The notes: generated from the letters alone by a model not told the origin. A DNA stretch of 64,000 nt from Endozoicomonas sp965199185 (GCA_965199185.1 CBDAQW010000010.1:1-64000); one strand, 5' to 3'; positions 26,775-35,579 are shown, counted from the stretch's first letter. A program made the numbers and translations.

Positions 26775-26873
26775 TGCCGGTTTCCTACGCCAGTATTATC
26801 TGGTTCAGGTTCAATGGGTTTTTCTCAGTCACTGTATTACAGAATAACAATGACACCCCAACCAACCCGGCGA
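26775..26873 (-). promoter_or_regulatory. TPP riboswitch (THI box) controlling thiD-thiZXY
   Basis: Read on the minus strand, the consensus blocks follow in order: GGGGTGTC, then ACTGAGA, ACCCATTGAACCTGA, ACCAGATAATACTGG and CGTAGGAAA. The closing P1 stem is GCCGG at about 26868-26872 with CCGGC at 26776-26780. About 145 nt separate it from the thiD start, room for an expression platform that I could not resolve by eye. A perfect TTGACA hexamer at 26955-26960 (minus strand) may belong to its promoter. Confidence 0.93.
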
Positions 26874-27009
26874 GTGTAGGGGGTTTAGCAGGTGGTGTCC
26901 AGCTTGTCATTTTTTTGGGCTCTTCAGGGATATCTGTGGTGAAAAGAAAAAGTCTGTCAAACGGGTATAATGCCTGGTTCTTCTGATTGCCGCGATGAAA
27001 GCAGACAAC

Positions 27010-27720
27010 TGATGTCTTCAATCACAGCACAGAGGCAAGGGATAATCGCCAGCAGCATGTAAACAAACAGCAATGCCAGGCCGCAGGATTGTATCAGGCT
27101 TGCCATACTCTCGGCCTGACGGCGCTGATAACCACCCAAGCGAATATCCAGCCCGGGGAAGTCGACTTTCATTTGTGGGAAAACATCAGCCTGTAGTGCA
27201 GAAACCACCTGGGCGTATTGCCTCTCGGTGTCATCTGAGCGGTAACATCGACGGTTTGGCGACCATTACGGCGGGTAACCGATGAGGGTGCAGTACTACG
27301 ACCAACACTAGCGACTCGTGTCAGAGGTACGTGATGACCGTCAGGTGTACGGATCATCATAGTAAGTAGATCAGATTCACTCTGACGATAATCTTCCTGA
27401 CGACAGACTTTGACTTTGAGCTCGTTCCTACCTTCCTGTTGAGTCAGTGCCGTTGTGCCGAACAGATTATGCCGCAGCTGTCGTGAAATATCGCTGGCAG
27501 TGAGACCCAGAACAAGACCTTCATCGCTGATTCTGACATCCAGCTGTGGATTACCATGGGCGAAGCTGCTGGAAATATCAGAAAGACCGTTGTAATAAGT
27601 CAGTCTGTCACTGAGATAATCACTGGCTTTGTAACTGATGGCTTCCAACCCTGCTATGGAGTAATGCTGCCCGTAATGGCGCAGTGCAAATTGATACTTT
27701 CCAGCGGCTGTCGTGTGATG
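27010..27720 (-). pseudogene. RND multidrug efflux permease remnant
   Basis: Two frames encode adjoining parts of an AcrB/MexF-like pump. The first (from about 27720) gives the porter-domain stretch through GNPQLDVRISDEGLVLGLTASDISRQL and TRVASVGRSTAPSSVTRRNGRQTVDVTAQM. After a frameshift near 27225 the second gives the line from QYAQVVSALQADVFP to GYQRRQAESMASLIQS and the membrane helix ALLFVYMLLAI. No start region or the remaining 800 or so residues are present. It is a dead fragment lying between the riboswitch promoter and a peptidase gene. Confidence 0.82.
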
Positions 27721-27865
27721 GTTTCCTGACTGGTTGGGTACTTAGTATGAAGGCATTAATTGGCTGGTAATAGTCGCTTTATAGAAACCAGAACATTCAA
27801 ACACATTAATTAGACATAGCTCTGAAATTACTTCCACACTTCCCATGTTATTCAGTAAAGAAAAC

Positions 27866-27913
27866 TTACCACGGAGTCACGAAGGAAAAGTTTTTTCCGT
27901 GACTCCGTGGTAA
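27866..27913. terminator. 16-bp perfect palindrome after M20 peptidase gene
   Basis: TTACCACGGAGTCACG (27866-27881) and its exact complement (27898-27913), with an inner GGAAAA/TTTTCC that can extend the stem. On the minus strand the stem is followed by a GTTTTCTTT tract, so it can terminate the peptidase transcript. The CCACGGAGTCACG core also looks like a dispersed repeat unit. Confidence 0.7.
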
Positions 27914-27922
27914 AAAGAGGAG

Positions 27923-29047
27923 TTAGTGGTTTACCAGTTTACTCAAAACGGTTTGCAGCAAACGAATACGAGGTTCGATAGAACTCAGTTCAAGGTATTC
28001 GTCAGCGCTGTGGAAACCACCACCGATTGGGCCAAAGCCATCCAGGCTTGGAATGCCCAGAGCCGCTGTCAGGTTGGCATCCGAACCGCCACCAACCGAC
28101 TTCCATTGAACATCAACCCCCGTTTCCTTACCTGCTTCTTCAACCAGTTTCATCAGTGCTTCCGTTTTTTCAGAAGGCACCATTGCTGGCTTGTGAGCAA
28201 CCCGTTTAGCGATAACAGTTACGCCATCGGTAAAGGGGGATTCTGTCATTTCGTTGATCTTGCGGTCGGCTGCTGCGTATTCGTCATTGTCCCAGAAACG
28301 AACATCGACAATGTTTTTGGCATAATCAGGCACTACGTTCGCACCGCTGCCACCCTCTACTACACCAGAGTTAAAGGTGGTGCCGGATTCAAAGTCAGTC
28401 ATTTTGTTGATGGCGATGATCCAATGCGCCATTTCGGTGATCGCACTGCGCCCTTTTTCTGGTTCGTTACCGGCATGAGCCGCCTTGCCTTTAAATTCCA
28501 GCTCGTAACGAGCCATACCTTTTCGGGCTTTGACCAGAGAGCCATCGGCACGTGCAGCTTCAGCAACCAAAACCTGTTTAGCGGTTTTCGCTACTTCCGC
28601 GAGCCACCTGGAAGAGTAGGTTGAGCCGATTTCTTCATCCGGGTTCATACACACACAAATGGACAGCTTATCCAGTGCTTCTTTATCCATACCACGCAGG
28701 GCGTAAATAATGTTCAGCAGGCCGGACTTCATATCCGAAACACCCGGACCATAGGCATTGACTTTATCAGACGACATTGGTCGTTCAGCTGCCGTGCCCA
28801 CAGGGAATACGGTATCCATATGACCAATCAGCATCACATCAACCTGGTCTGTTTCAGGTTTGTTACGAACCTCAAGGCCACAACCAGCTTCGCCGAGATC
28901 CACCCGTTTGATATTCCAGCCCAGCTGTTGGTATTTGTCAGATAGAATATCTGCTACCTGTTCAATGCCGTCTACAGTGCGTGTGCCGCAATCAACATTG
29001 ATCAATGGACGCAGCTCGTCCAGGTAATCCTGTAAAGAAAAAATCAT
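27923..29047 (-). CDS. M20 family zinc peptidase (CPG2/ArgE-like)
   Basis: About 374 residues of the M20 di-zinc peptidase family. Metal ligands appear in LIGHMDTVFPVG (His, Asp), GPGVSDMKSG (Asp), MNPDEEIGS (the catalytic Glu pair) and near the C-terminus GGGFHSADEY (His). The dimerisation domain lies about 180-290. The ATG giving MIFSLQDY is preferred over a TTG four codons earlier. It lies downstream of yjiH-yjiG in the same direction, so imported peptide or acyl-amino-acid hydrolysis is a reasonable inference. The substrate is not determined. Confidence 0.82.
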   Translation of the reverse strand: MIFSLQDYLDELRPLINVDCGTRTVDGIEQVADILSDKYQQLGWNIKRVDLGEAGCGLEVRNKPETDQVDVMLIGHMDTVFPVGTAAERPMSSDKVNAYGPGVSDMKSGLLNIIYALRGMDKEALDKLSICVCMNPDEEIGSTYSSRWLAEVAKTAKQVLVAEAARADGSLVKARKGMARYELEFKGKAAHAGNEPEKGRSAITEMAHWIIAINKMTDFESGTTFNSGVVEGGSGANVVPDYAKNIVDVRFWDNDEYAAADRKINEMTESPFTDGVTVIAKRVAHKPAMVPSEKTEALMKLVEEAGKETGVDVQWKSVGGGSDANLTAALGIPSLDGFGPIGGGFHSADEYLELSSIEPRIRLLQTVLSKLVNH

Positions 29048-29075
29048 AATTATACTCAACGACTATTGTTGATGA

Positions 29076-29098
29076 TTGTCAGGGGAACCCCCTGACAA
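29076..29098. terminator. Intercistronic hairpin between yjiG and the peptidase gene
   Basis: A 10-bp perfect stem (TTGTCAGGGG / CCCCTGACAA) with a 3-nt loop and no T-run in the leftward direction. It probably tunes downstream expression or RNA processing rather than ending transcription. Confidence 0.5.
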
Positions 29099-29111
29099 AA
29101 AAGAAGGGAGA

Positions 29112-29576
29112 TCAGACCAGAATGTTCATCAAGAACATGGCGATAAAGGCATTAATAACAGAGAAGCCGATCATTACGGGAATCAGTTTGGCTTGTGTAC
29201 CGACAACACCAAGGATTCGACCCGCGTATTGAATCTGTGAGCCCATGAGGTAAATGGCTGGTGCCAGAATGGCAATGTGCTTACCGGTTAACAGGCCAGC
29301 ATCAAACAGAGAAATGACCACGCCAACAGCGCCGCCCATCGACATCCATGCACCCATCAGTACAGCAGCAGCTTCACCGGGCAGACCAACCAGCCCCATA
29401 ACCGGAGCAAATACAGAGCCCATTACTTCCAAAATACCAGTGATTTGCAGTGCCTTGATAACCACGAAGGCCATCATGACATTAGGCACTGTACTGGTGA
29501 CTGCGATATTCCAGCCTTTGCGGGCACCGGCAACAAAGACGTCCGTTATCATTGGTTTTTTAGTGACTTCAGACAT
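29112..29576 (-). CDS. yjiG: YjiG-like inner-membrane protein (nucleoside-recognition domain)
   Basis: A 154-residue membrane protein of the Gate/nucleoside-recognition family, SpmB-like, with four or five helices. The segments GLPGEAAAVLMGAWMSMGGAVGVVISLFDAGLL match YjiG. It pairs with YjiH, whose stop overlaps this start (TAATG). In E. coli yjiGH sits beside iadA, an isoaspartyl dipeptidase; here the partner is an M20 peptidase, which supports a transport or sensing role for a peptide-like compound. Confidence 0.8.
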   Translation of the reverse strand: MSEVTKKPMITDVFVAGARKGWNIAVTSTVPNVMMAFVVIKALQITGILEVMGSVFAPVMGLVGLPGEAAAVLMGAWMSMGGAVGVVISLFDAGLLTGKHIAILAPAIYLMGSQIQYAGRILGVVGTQAKLIPVMIGFSVINAFIAMFLMNILV

Positions 29577-30304
29577 TATGCCGCTCCCTGAGTAGACGTG
29601 TTCAGTTTATTCTTACCTGCTTTTTTCTCAGCCAGAGACAGGTAAAGGCGCATCATATTGGCGCCGAAGATTTTCATAACCAACATCACCATGACACAGA
29701 GACCAATAGAAGCAGGAACGGCGATGGTGCCGTCGGCGTTGGCCAGAGTGAACAGCACTGCACCGGAAGAGAAGAAGTTGACGATCATGGCGCCGGCAGA
29801 GAACTGGAACATGGTAAATACATTAGCTTCTTTTTCGGTCAGCTTTCCTTCATCCATTAATCCCCTGGTCATTGATGCCCCGGCATCGGTGGATTGCAAT
29901 GAAGCGATCAGTGCCAATCCGGTATCACCGGGAATACCCAGTAACGGTTTTAACAATGGAGAAAGCAGCTTGCGGGCGGCATCAAGAGCACCGTAATGTT
30001 CAAGCACCTGAATCATCGCCAGCGCAAACATCACAGTGGGAATCAAAGTAAAGGCAAAAATAAAGCCATCCCGCGCCCCGCTGCCACCCTTACCACGGAG
30101 CGTGGTGGTTACTGCCTGAACACCATCAACCGTGTCCTGCACCGCATGGGCCACTTTACCGAAAGAGCCGTTAAGCGTGGTGAAATCGAAAACGCCATAC
30201 CATTCATTGGAATTGAGAAGGCCGGAGAAAAATACAATAGCAAAGGCCAGGGCAATAAAACTGCCTATGGTTACCTTGCGGTCTTTTAATGCGCTATCGG
30301 TCAT
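29576..30304 (-). CDS. yjiH: YjiH-like inner-membrane protein (nucleoside-recognition domain)
   Basis: A 242-residue SpmA-like membrane protein with about six helices. The Gate-domain line GDTGLALIASLQSTDAGASMTRGLMDEGKLTEKEANVF is present. It is first in the yjiH-yjiG-peptidase operon. A transporter function is assumed for the family but not proven. Confidence 0.82.
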   Translation of the reverse strand: MTDSALKDRKVTIGSFIALAFAIVFFSGLLNSNEWYGVFDFTTLNGSFGKVAHAVQDTVDGVQAVTTTLRGKGGSGARDGFIFAFTLIPTVMFALAMIQVLEHYGALDAARKLLSPLLKPLLGIPGDTGLALIASLQSTDAGASMTRGLMDEGKLTEKEANVFTMFQFSAGAMIVNFFSSGAVLFTLANADGTIAVPASIGLCVMVMLVMKIFGANMMRLYLSLAEKKAGKNKLNTSTQGAA

Positions 30305-30604
30305 TATTACTGCTCTAATGGAAAATAAAGGTAGTCTCTTGAAAAGACGGGCATTCTATAAGCAGGGGGGGGGAATTTGTTTGACCGAAATCAAACTTTT
30401 AGATTTGTTCGGTTTTTGGTCGAGAAAATATATTGAACTTACTGGTTTTTGTTAGATGTTTGTTCTGTTTTTTTATTATTTGCATTACTAATTTCTTTTT
30501 ATTTGTTGTTTTGAAGTGTTTATGCCTTTGAATTTTTTCTGGAGAAAAAATAGCAAATTCTGCTGGTTCTGATAGAACCAGAACTTTCAGGTGCATGATT
30601 AAAT

Positions 30605-30720
30605 ACCCGGTGTGTGACTTTTATCTCAATGGTTGTCTATAGAGGATTATTTTTTCTGTTGTCATCCCGTACAGGGTGTACGGGATCCACGTAGCATGGA
30701 TAGCTATATTGAAATTTAAA
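30605..30720. repeat. MITE-like element, copy A (right end eroded)
   Basis: ACCCGGTGTGTGACTTTTA at the left end and GGATCCACGTAGCATGGATAGC...TTGAAATT near the right end match, in the same order and spacing, the complete copy at 34279-34400. The right terminal repeat is missing. The match runs up to and just into the 3' end of the GH3 gene (stop at 30716-30718). Confidence 0.78.
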
Positions 30721-33274
30721 GAACCCAGCGAATATTTCCAAGCTCAATCATCATTGAACCTTCCGTAAACAGCATAAACGGCGTGTTGATATATCGGAAA
30801 TTAACCCCGGATTCCGCCAGTTGAGATAAAGCAATCTCGACCGTCTGCCATTGTTTTTCTTCCAGTTGATTCAAGATATTGGTGATGTCAATCATTGGCT
30901 GCCCCATATAGTCTTTATGAGTCGCCAGCCAGACCAATTGATCCGGCTTTTCCAGAATTCTAATATCCATACTCAGTCGTGCATCTGCCTGAAGATAAGA
31001 GCGGCGGTCTTCGGCAGCCTGATCAATCGTTTGAACATAGATTGCCGATGGATTTGGCATAAACTCCACTCGTACAGCATCCTGCTGATGCTGGTAGTTG
31101 ACCGGAGTTGTTTTGATATAACGCACTTCACAAGGGTTGTTACCCGATACATCCATGCCAACCCAGTGATAAATATCCGCTATGCGCAGCTGAAATTCGC
31201 TGCTGGCTTTTCGGCCGAATAATTCCAGTGGGTATTCTGCAGTGGTTAATTGACTGGTGTCGTCAGATTCGTTATCCAGAGGCAACTGGTTAAGATCGTA
31301 TTCACTCTGCTTTGAAGTACCCGCATAATTTAATCCGTATCCGAATGGAAATAGCGGTTTGTGATCGCCTTCAGGGCTTTGCTCACATTCAGGAACTTGA
31401 TAATCAGGGATGTGAGGGGGGATTCGATGGACGGCAGCGGACTGCTTTTTCATCGGCCAGCTATAAGACAATTGCCCATGAAAATCATAGCTGATGGTGT
31501 CATGATTATTTTTCACCAGGACATCGGTGATACCAAGCCCCTCACTGCCGGGCAGCCAGGCGGCAACAAAGGCATCCGAGTGGTTGATTTCTTCATTGAT
31601 ATAAAGCGGCCTGCCAGAAAAGAAAACGGTGATAACGTTAACTCCGGCTTCATGCAATTGCTTGATCAGCGCCGAGTCTTTGGCATAGCTGCGTTTTAGT
31701 GATGAAAATTCAATAGACTGCCAAGGTTGAATATCGCCCATCATCTCGGCATAGGGGTCCTCGCCAATCACCACTACGGCAGTGTCAATCTGAGTAAGAT
31801 CAGAGGCTGATAAATCAGCATCATACTGAACATTGTCTTTTCCAAGCGTTTGTTCCAGTGCCATTTTCATCGTGGTAGCACCGGGGAAATCATCCATGGT
31901 GTTTTCGTTACCTTGCCAGGTTAGACTCCAACCACCGGTCTGTTTTTGCAAATCATTGGCTGCACTGCCTGTCAGCAAGACTTTTTGATGACGACTCAGA
32001 GGTAGAAGATCATTGTCGTTTTTCAGCAGTACCAGCGACTTTCTTACTGCTTCTCTGGCTAGTGCTCTGTGGCCTGCGGTTCCCAATAACGCATCATTGC
32101 CTGCCAGGGCTCGCTGGCTTGGTTTTGGCTTATTCCAAAGCCCGGCACGCATTTTTACACGCAGAATGCGAGTGACAGCATCATCAATGCGTGCCAGAGG
32201 AATCTCACCAGTCTCTACACCCGTAATGGCGTTATCGAACACTACTTTCCAGTCATAGCGGGACGTTACCATCAAAACATCAACCCCGGCATTAATCGCG
32301 TAATTGGCGTTACCGGCTTCGCATTTGGAGACTTCAGCATGACCATTCCAGTCGGAAACCACCAGACCATCAAAACCCATTTTGTCTTTGAGAACGTCGG
32401 TTAACAAGTATCGGCTACCGTGGAGTTTATAATTATATTCACCGGCTGTGTCCGGTGATTGATCGTAGTTGGCGGTATTTTCCCAACTATTAAAGGACGC
32501 CATCACTACCTGAGCACCGGCTTCAAGACCACTGAAGTACCCCATGGCGTGGATATTTCGCATCAGATGTTCCGGATAATAATTCACTCCACGATCGACA
32601 CCATCAGCAGTACCACCATCACCCACCCAGTGTTTGACATTGGAGATAACATGGAACTCGCTTTTTAATTCTTCCGCAGAACCTTGCAACCCGGCGACCA
32701 TTTCACCGGCATAGGCGTAGGTGATTTCAGGGTCTTCTGAATAACCTTCATACACTCGCCCCCAGCGCAAATTACGGGGTGTGGCAACCGTGGGAGCAAA
32801 GGTCCAGTCCAGTCCGGTGGCTGCCACTTCGATAGCTGTCACCTGTCCGATACGATGAATCAGGTTGGTGTCTCTGGCGCAGCCAAGACCTATGTTGTGT
32901 GGAAATACCGTTGCCCGAAAGACATTGTTATGACCATGTACGGCGTCTGTCGCCCAGAAAAAGGGAATACAAAAAGGCCGGTCAGCAAATGCTTCTTCAA
33001 TCGCCAGCCAGTAACTATCTGCGGTTTTTGCCCAGTCAGCGGCAGAGGCATGTTTGTTTTCATCGGGCCAGGCACCGCCGCCATTAAGAATGGAGCCAAG
33101 TTTAAAGTCTCTGACCTCTTCTGGCGTGACTTCACGCAGGTCAGGTTGCATCATTTGGCCAATTTTTTCAGGCAGGGTCATTTGCGCAACGATATCGGCA
33201 ACGGCTGATTCTATCCTGGGATCTTTCTTGATCGCTGAATTGATTTCAGGCCAGTCAGAGAAATAAGGGGTCAT
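30716..33274 (-). CDS. GH3 beta-glucosidase / 1,4-beta-glucan glucohydrolase
   Basis: An 852-residue family 3 glycoside hydrolase. The (beta/alpha)8-like N-domain (about 30-380) holds GLVVSDWNGHAEV with the nucleophile Asp near residue 306, and KHWVGDGGT. The C-terminal alpha/beta sandwich (about 400-620) and a long C-terminal accessory region of ExoP type (about 670-850) follow. The layout fits the exo-1,4-glucanase (CdxA/ExoP) branch that frees glucose from cello-oligosaccharides. No signal peptide is visible, so it may act in the cytoplasm. Confidence 0.87.
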   Translation of the reverse strand: MTPYFSDWPEINSAIKKDPRIESAVADIVAQMTLPEKIGQMMQPDLREVTPEEVRDFKLGSILNGGGAWPDENKHASAADWAKTADSYWLAIEEAFADRPFCIPFFWATDAVHGHNNVFRATVFPHNIGLGCARDTNLIHRIGQVTAIEVAATGLDWTFAPTVATPRNLRWGRVYEGYSEDPEITYAYAGEMVAGLQGSAEELKSEFHVISNVKHWVGDGGTADGVDRGVNYYPEHLMRNIHAMGYFSGLEAGAQVVMASFNSWENTANYDQSPDTAGEYNYKLHGSRYLLTDVLKDKMGFDGLVVSDWNGHAEVSKCEAGNANYAINAGVDVLMVTSRYDWKVVFDNAITGVETGEIPLARIDDAVTRILRVKMRAGLWNKPKPSQRALAGNDALLGTAGHRALAREAVRKSLVLLKNDNDLLPLSRHQKVLLTGSAANDLQKQTGGWSLTWQGNENTMDDFPGATTMKMALEQTLGKDNVQYDADLSASDLTQIDTAVVVIGEDPYAEMMGDIQPWQSIEFSSLKRSYAKDSALIKQLHEAGVNVITVFFSGRPLYINEEINHSDAFVAAWLPGSEGLGITDVLVKNNHDTISYDFHGQLSYSWPMKKQSAAVHRIPPHIPDYQVPECEQSPEGDHKPLFPFGYGLNYAGTSKQSEYDLNQLPLDNESDDTSQLTTAEYPLELFGRKASSEFQLRIADIYHWVGMDVSGNNPCEVRYIKTTPVNYQHQQDAVRVEFMPNPSAIYVQTIDQAAEDRRSYLQADARLSMDIRILEKPDQLVWLATHKDYMGQPMIDITNILNQLEEKQWQTVEIALSQLAESGVNFRYINTPFMLFTEGSMMIELGNIRWVL

Positions 33275-33675
33275 TGTTCAGTAACTCTTTTAATTGGGGT
33301 AGAACAGACAGGCATTAGTCTGAACATGAGGTTTCTATCAAAGCATGAGGATGAGATTGCAACCATGATATGAATCAAGCAGTGAGTTTAAATAACTGAG
33401 TAGTGAGCAAATCACAGATTAAGCCCGTGACCGAAAAATCATCTGTATCCTTCTTTGCAGAAGGGGGTAGTCTGGTCGGGGTTTTTAAATGATGAATTCA
33501 GATGGTGTTAAATTAGGGAACTTTTTCTTTTTCAATGAATCTACATCCGGGGAGTATTCTTAAATAAGAAAATGGTGTTTTACGTTGTGAGCCAGCCAAA
33601 ACCCATCGCAGATACAAGAAGTAAGGACTTCTGAGGAATATAACTGAACCATTAAACAGAACAGGAAAAATAAAA
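33275..33675. other. Intergenic region between GH3 gene and PPxY protein gene
   Basis: Divergent genes face away from this AT-rich 400-bp gap, so it holds both promoters. I find no repeat, tRNA or well-supported ORF. Confidence 0.4.
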
Positions 33676-34116
33676 ATGTATAGTGCTACCTCATTTAGTA
33701 CGGTAATGACAACATTACCAGGTAATAACGAGTTAATAACCCAGGTGAACAAAGCTCCGCCCAGTTACAGTGAGGTTATGGCTCACCGCAATCAAATTCC
33801 GCCCAGTTACGAATCTGTAGTGCAAGCACAACCGTCTTGTTCAAACAGACCGGATACCTCCAGTGGTGTGGTCACATCACAACCCGGCTCAAGAAACTCC
33901 AGCTTCAGAAGCTTATCCACTCAGCCTGTCGTTCATAGGACATGCAGCAAGCACTCATTAAGAGCCTTAAAGGTAATCACAGCCACAGCGTGTGCGGCTG
34001 GAGGCAGTGCCACGGTAGGGTATATATTGTGTCGACAATGTGCTGTTGCGGCTACATCTGGAACTGTCAGTGGCCTGTTCGGCTGCACTTTGAGCTGTCT
34101 GTGTGTAAAAAATTAA
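33676..34116 (+). CDS. Small membrane protein with two PPxY motifs, effector candidate
   Basis: A 146-residue protein that I do not recognise. The N-terminal half is low-complexity, rich in Ser, Pro and Gln, and holds two matching units, APPSYSEV (PPSY at 28-31) and IPPSYESV (PPSY at 42-45). The C-terminal half (about 97-143) holds one or two short, Gly/Ala/Cys-rich membrane segments and ends in CLCVKN. PPxY is the ligand motif of WW domains in eukaryotic NEDD4-type ubiquitin ligases and is rare in bacteria. An AGGA lies about ten bases before the ATG. The gene stands alone beside transposon debris. A host-directed role is inference. Confidence 0.6.
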   Translation: MYSATSFSTVMTTLPGNNELITQVNKAPPSYSEVMAHRNQIPPSYESVVQAQPSCSNRPDTSSGVVTSQPGSRNSSFRSLSTQPVVHRTCSKHSLRALKVITATACAAGGSATVGYILCRQCAVAATSGTVSGLFGCTLSCLCVKN

Positions 34117-34189
34117 ACTTGCCCACCTTACCGGGAGCGGAAGACAAAGACATATTCCAATAGTCAGGACTTGAAGTCTTTTGAAATAT

Positions 34190-34459
34190 GTTGGCGAGGG
34201 CAATGGTAATAACCTGGCTATCGCTGAGCTTGGGCTTATAGCCACGAGTACGTAAAGGTGTGGGAAAAAGCTTTTGGAACCCGATGTGTGACTTTTATCT
34301 CGTAGGTTGCCAATCCATGGCTTATGGGTTCTGTACACTCCCTGTACAGGATCCGCGTGGCATGGATAGCCATGTTGAAATTAAAAGTCACACATCGGGT
34401 TTTTGGAATAAATCATCAATCAGGCAAAAGGCATTAATGATAAACTCTTCTTCAGGCAT
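34190..34459 (-). pseudogene. IS982-like transposase N-terminal remnant, split by a MITE
   Basis: On the minus strand the start MPEEEFIINAFCLIDDLFQK (from 34459) is interrupted at 34407, then resumes at about 34277 with LFPTPLRTRGYKPKLSDSQ and VITIAL. Removing the inserted MITE and one target copy joins the two parts in frame with no residue lost. The N-terminal pattern (FCLIDDL, RG-KPKLSDS-VIT) is that of IS982/DDE-type transposases. The remaining catalytic part is missing, so only a 5' fragment survives. Confidence 0.68.
34279..34400. mobile_element. 122-bp MITE with terminal inverted repeats and target duplication
   Basis: Ends are ACCCGATGTGTGACTTTTA and its inverted complement TAAAAGTCACACATCGGGT (19 bp perfect). 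Direct copies of TTTTGGA flank the element (34272-34278 and 34401-34407), a 6-8 bp target duplication depending on end choice. It has no coding capacity. A degraded copy lies at 30605-30720. Confidence 0.88.
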
Positions 34460-34640
34460 GACTGTCACCGGCTATTAAGCAATCTGTTTTAGAACTCAGA
34501 TTAAAGTGTGGTCATGCCTCATGAGATGTCAAAAGTCGGCCTTCGCGTAAATATTGGTACTCGCTTATGACCGGGCTCTGAAAAATCAAAGGAAGTCTGA
34601 GCCATAGATTGAACCTATGGCAAAAGACTTCTGGGATTTA

Positions 34641-35579
34641 TTAATAAAACGCGATTGGCTGACTGGCATCCTCACGAATAACCGTACCTGAATCCGATGT
34701 CAGAATGTCTGCGGCTTCATTCAATGAACCTATCGCTGCCATTTTTCCAGTATTGCGGGCAAACTGTACTGCAGCCTCTACTTTTGGCCCCATTGAGCCA
34801 GAGGCAAAATCGAACTGATCCATCCCTTCTGGTGTCGCACATCGAATATCCTGAGAATCAGGATGGCCGAACCGGGTGGCTACTGCATTAACATCAGTCA
34901 GAATAATAAAAGCGTCTGCACCTATGCCCTCTGCTAGTAATCGGGAAGAGCGGTCTTTGTCGATGACAGCTTCAACATTCACAAGCTTGTCATTAGCGTT
35001 TCTGGTGACGGGAACACCGCCACCACCCACCACATATTACAGTGATGTCTTCTGCTGAAATCAAGTGCTTCAGTGAAGGCAGCTCCAGAATCTCTTCCGG
35101 CATAGGGGAAGCCACTACACGACGATAGTAGTCTCCATCTACTTTAATTACCCAGTCTTTGTGTATTTTTAGTAATTCATCAGCCTGCTCTTTGGTATAA
35201 ACAGGACCGACGAATTTATCAGGGCTTGAGAACGCCGGATCATCGCGACTTACAATCGTCTGGGTAGAAAATAGTGCAGACTTTATGACCAGGCATCTGA
35301 TTTCTCAGTTCTTGCTCAAACATAAAACCGATCATGCCTTGTGTCTGGGCTCCTAGTGCATCCAGAGGGTAAGGTTCAACTTCTTTATAGCTGTCGTTCA
35401 TCAGTGCCAGCAAACCGACCTGAGGTCCATTGCCGTGAGTCAGAATTACCTGATGGTGCCGGGCAATTTTGGCAATAGATTGAGCAGCGATGCGAATATT
35501 CTTTCTTTGCGTTTCGCACTCAAGAGATTCCCCGCGCTGAAGGATGGCGTTTCCACCCCAATGCAATAACAATTCTCAT
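34641..35579 (-). pseudogene. yqeA: Carbamate kinase with three +1 frameshifts (yqeA/arcC type)
   Basis: Together the three frames give a complete carbamate kinase of about 310 residues: MRIVIALG / GNAILQRGESLECE ... THGNGPQVGLLALM ... GHKVCTIF / TQTIVSRDDPAFSSPDKFVGPVY ... SAEDITVI / VGGGGVPVTR ... ASGSMGPKVEAAVQF. Breaks, each one extra base, lie near 35558 (in a G run), 35268 and 35033. A good AAGGA precedes the ATG at 35579, so the promoter end is intact. Carbamate kinase makes ATP from carbamoyl phosphate. In E. coli its homologue YqeA lies in the purine cluster that continues to the right here. Confidence 0.88.

Noticed and set aside
27923..29047. M20 peptidase as the YgeY member of the purine pathway
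   Set aside because: Its motifs are closer to CPG2-type enzymes and it is in an operon with yjiGH about 6 kb away from the purine block; no YgeY-like N-terminus.
33967..34338. Leftward 123-codon frame across the MITE and PPxY gene
   Set aside because: It reads the transposase remnant in the wrong frame and runs antisense through the PPxY gene; the correct reading is the split transposase fragment.
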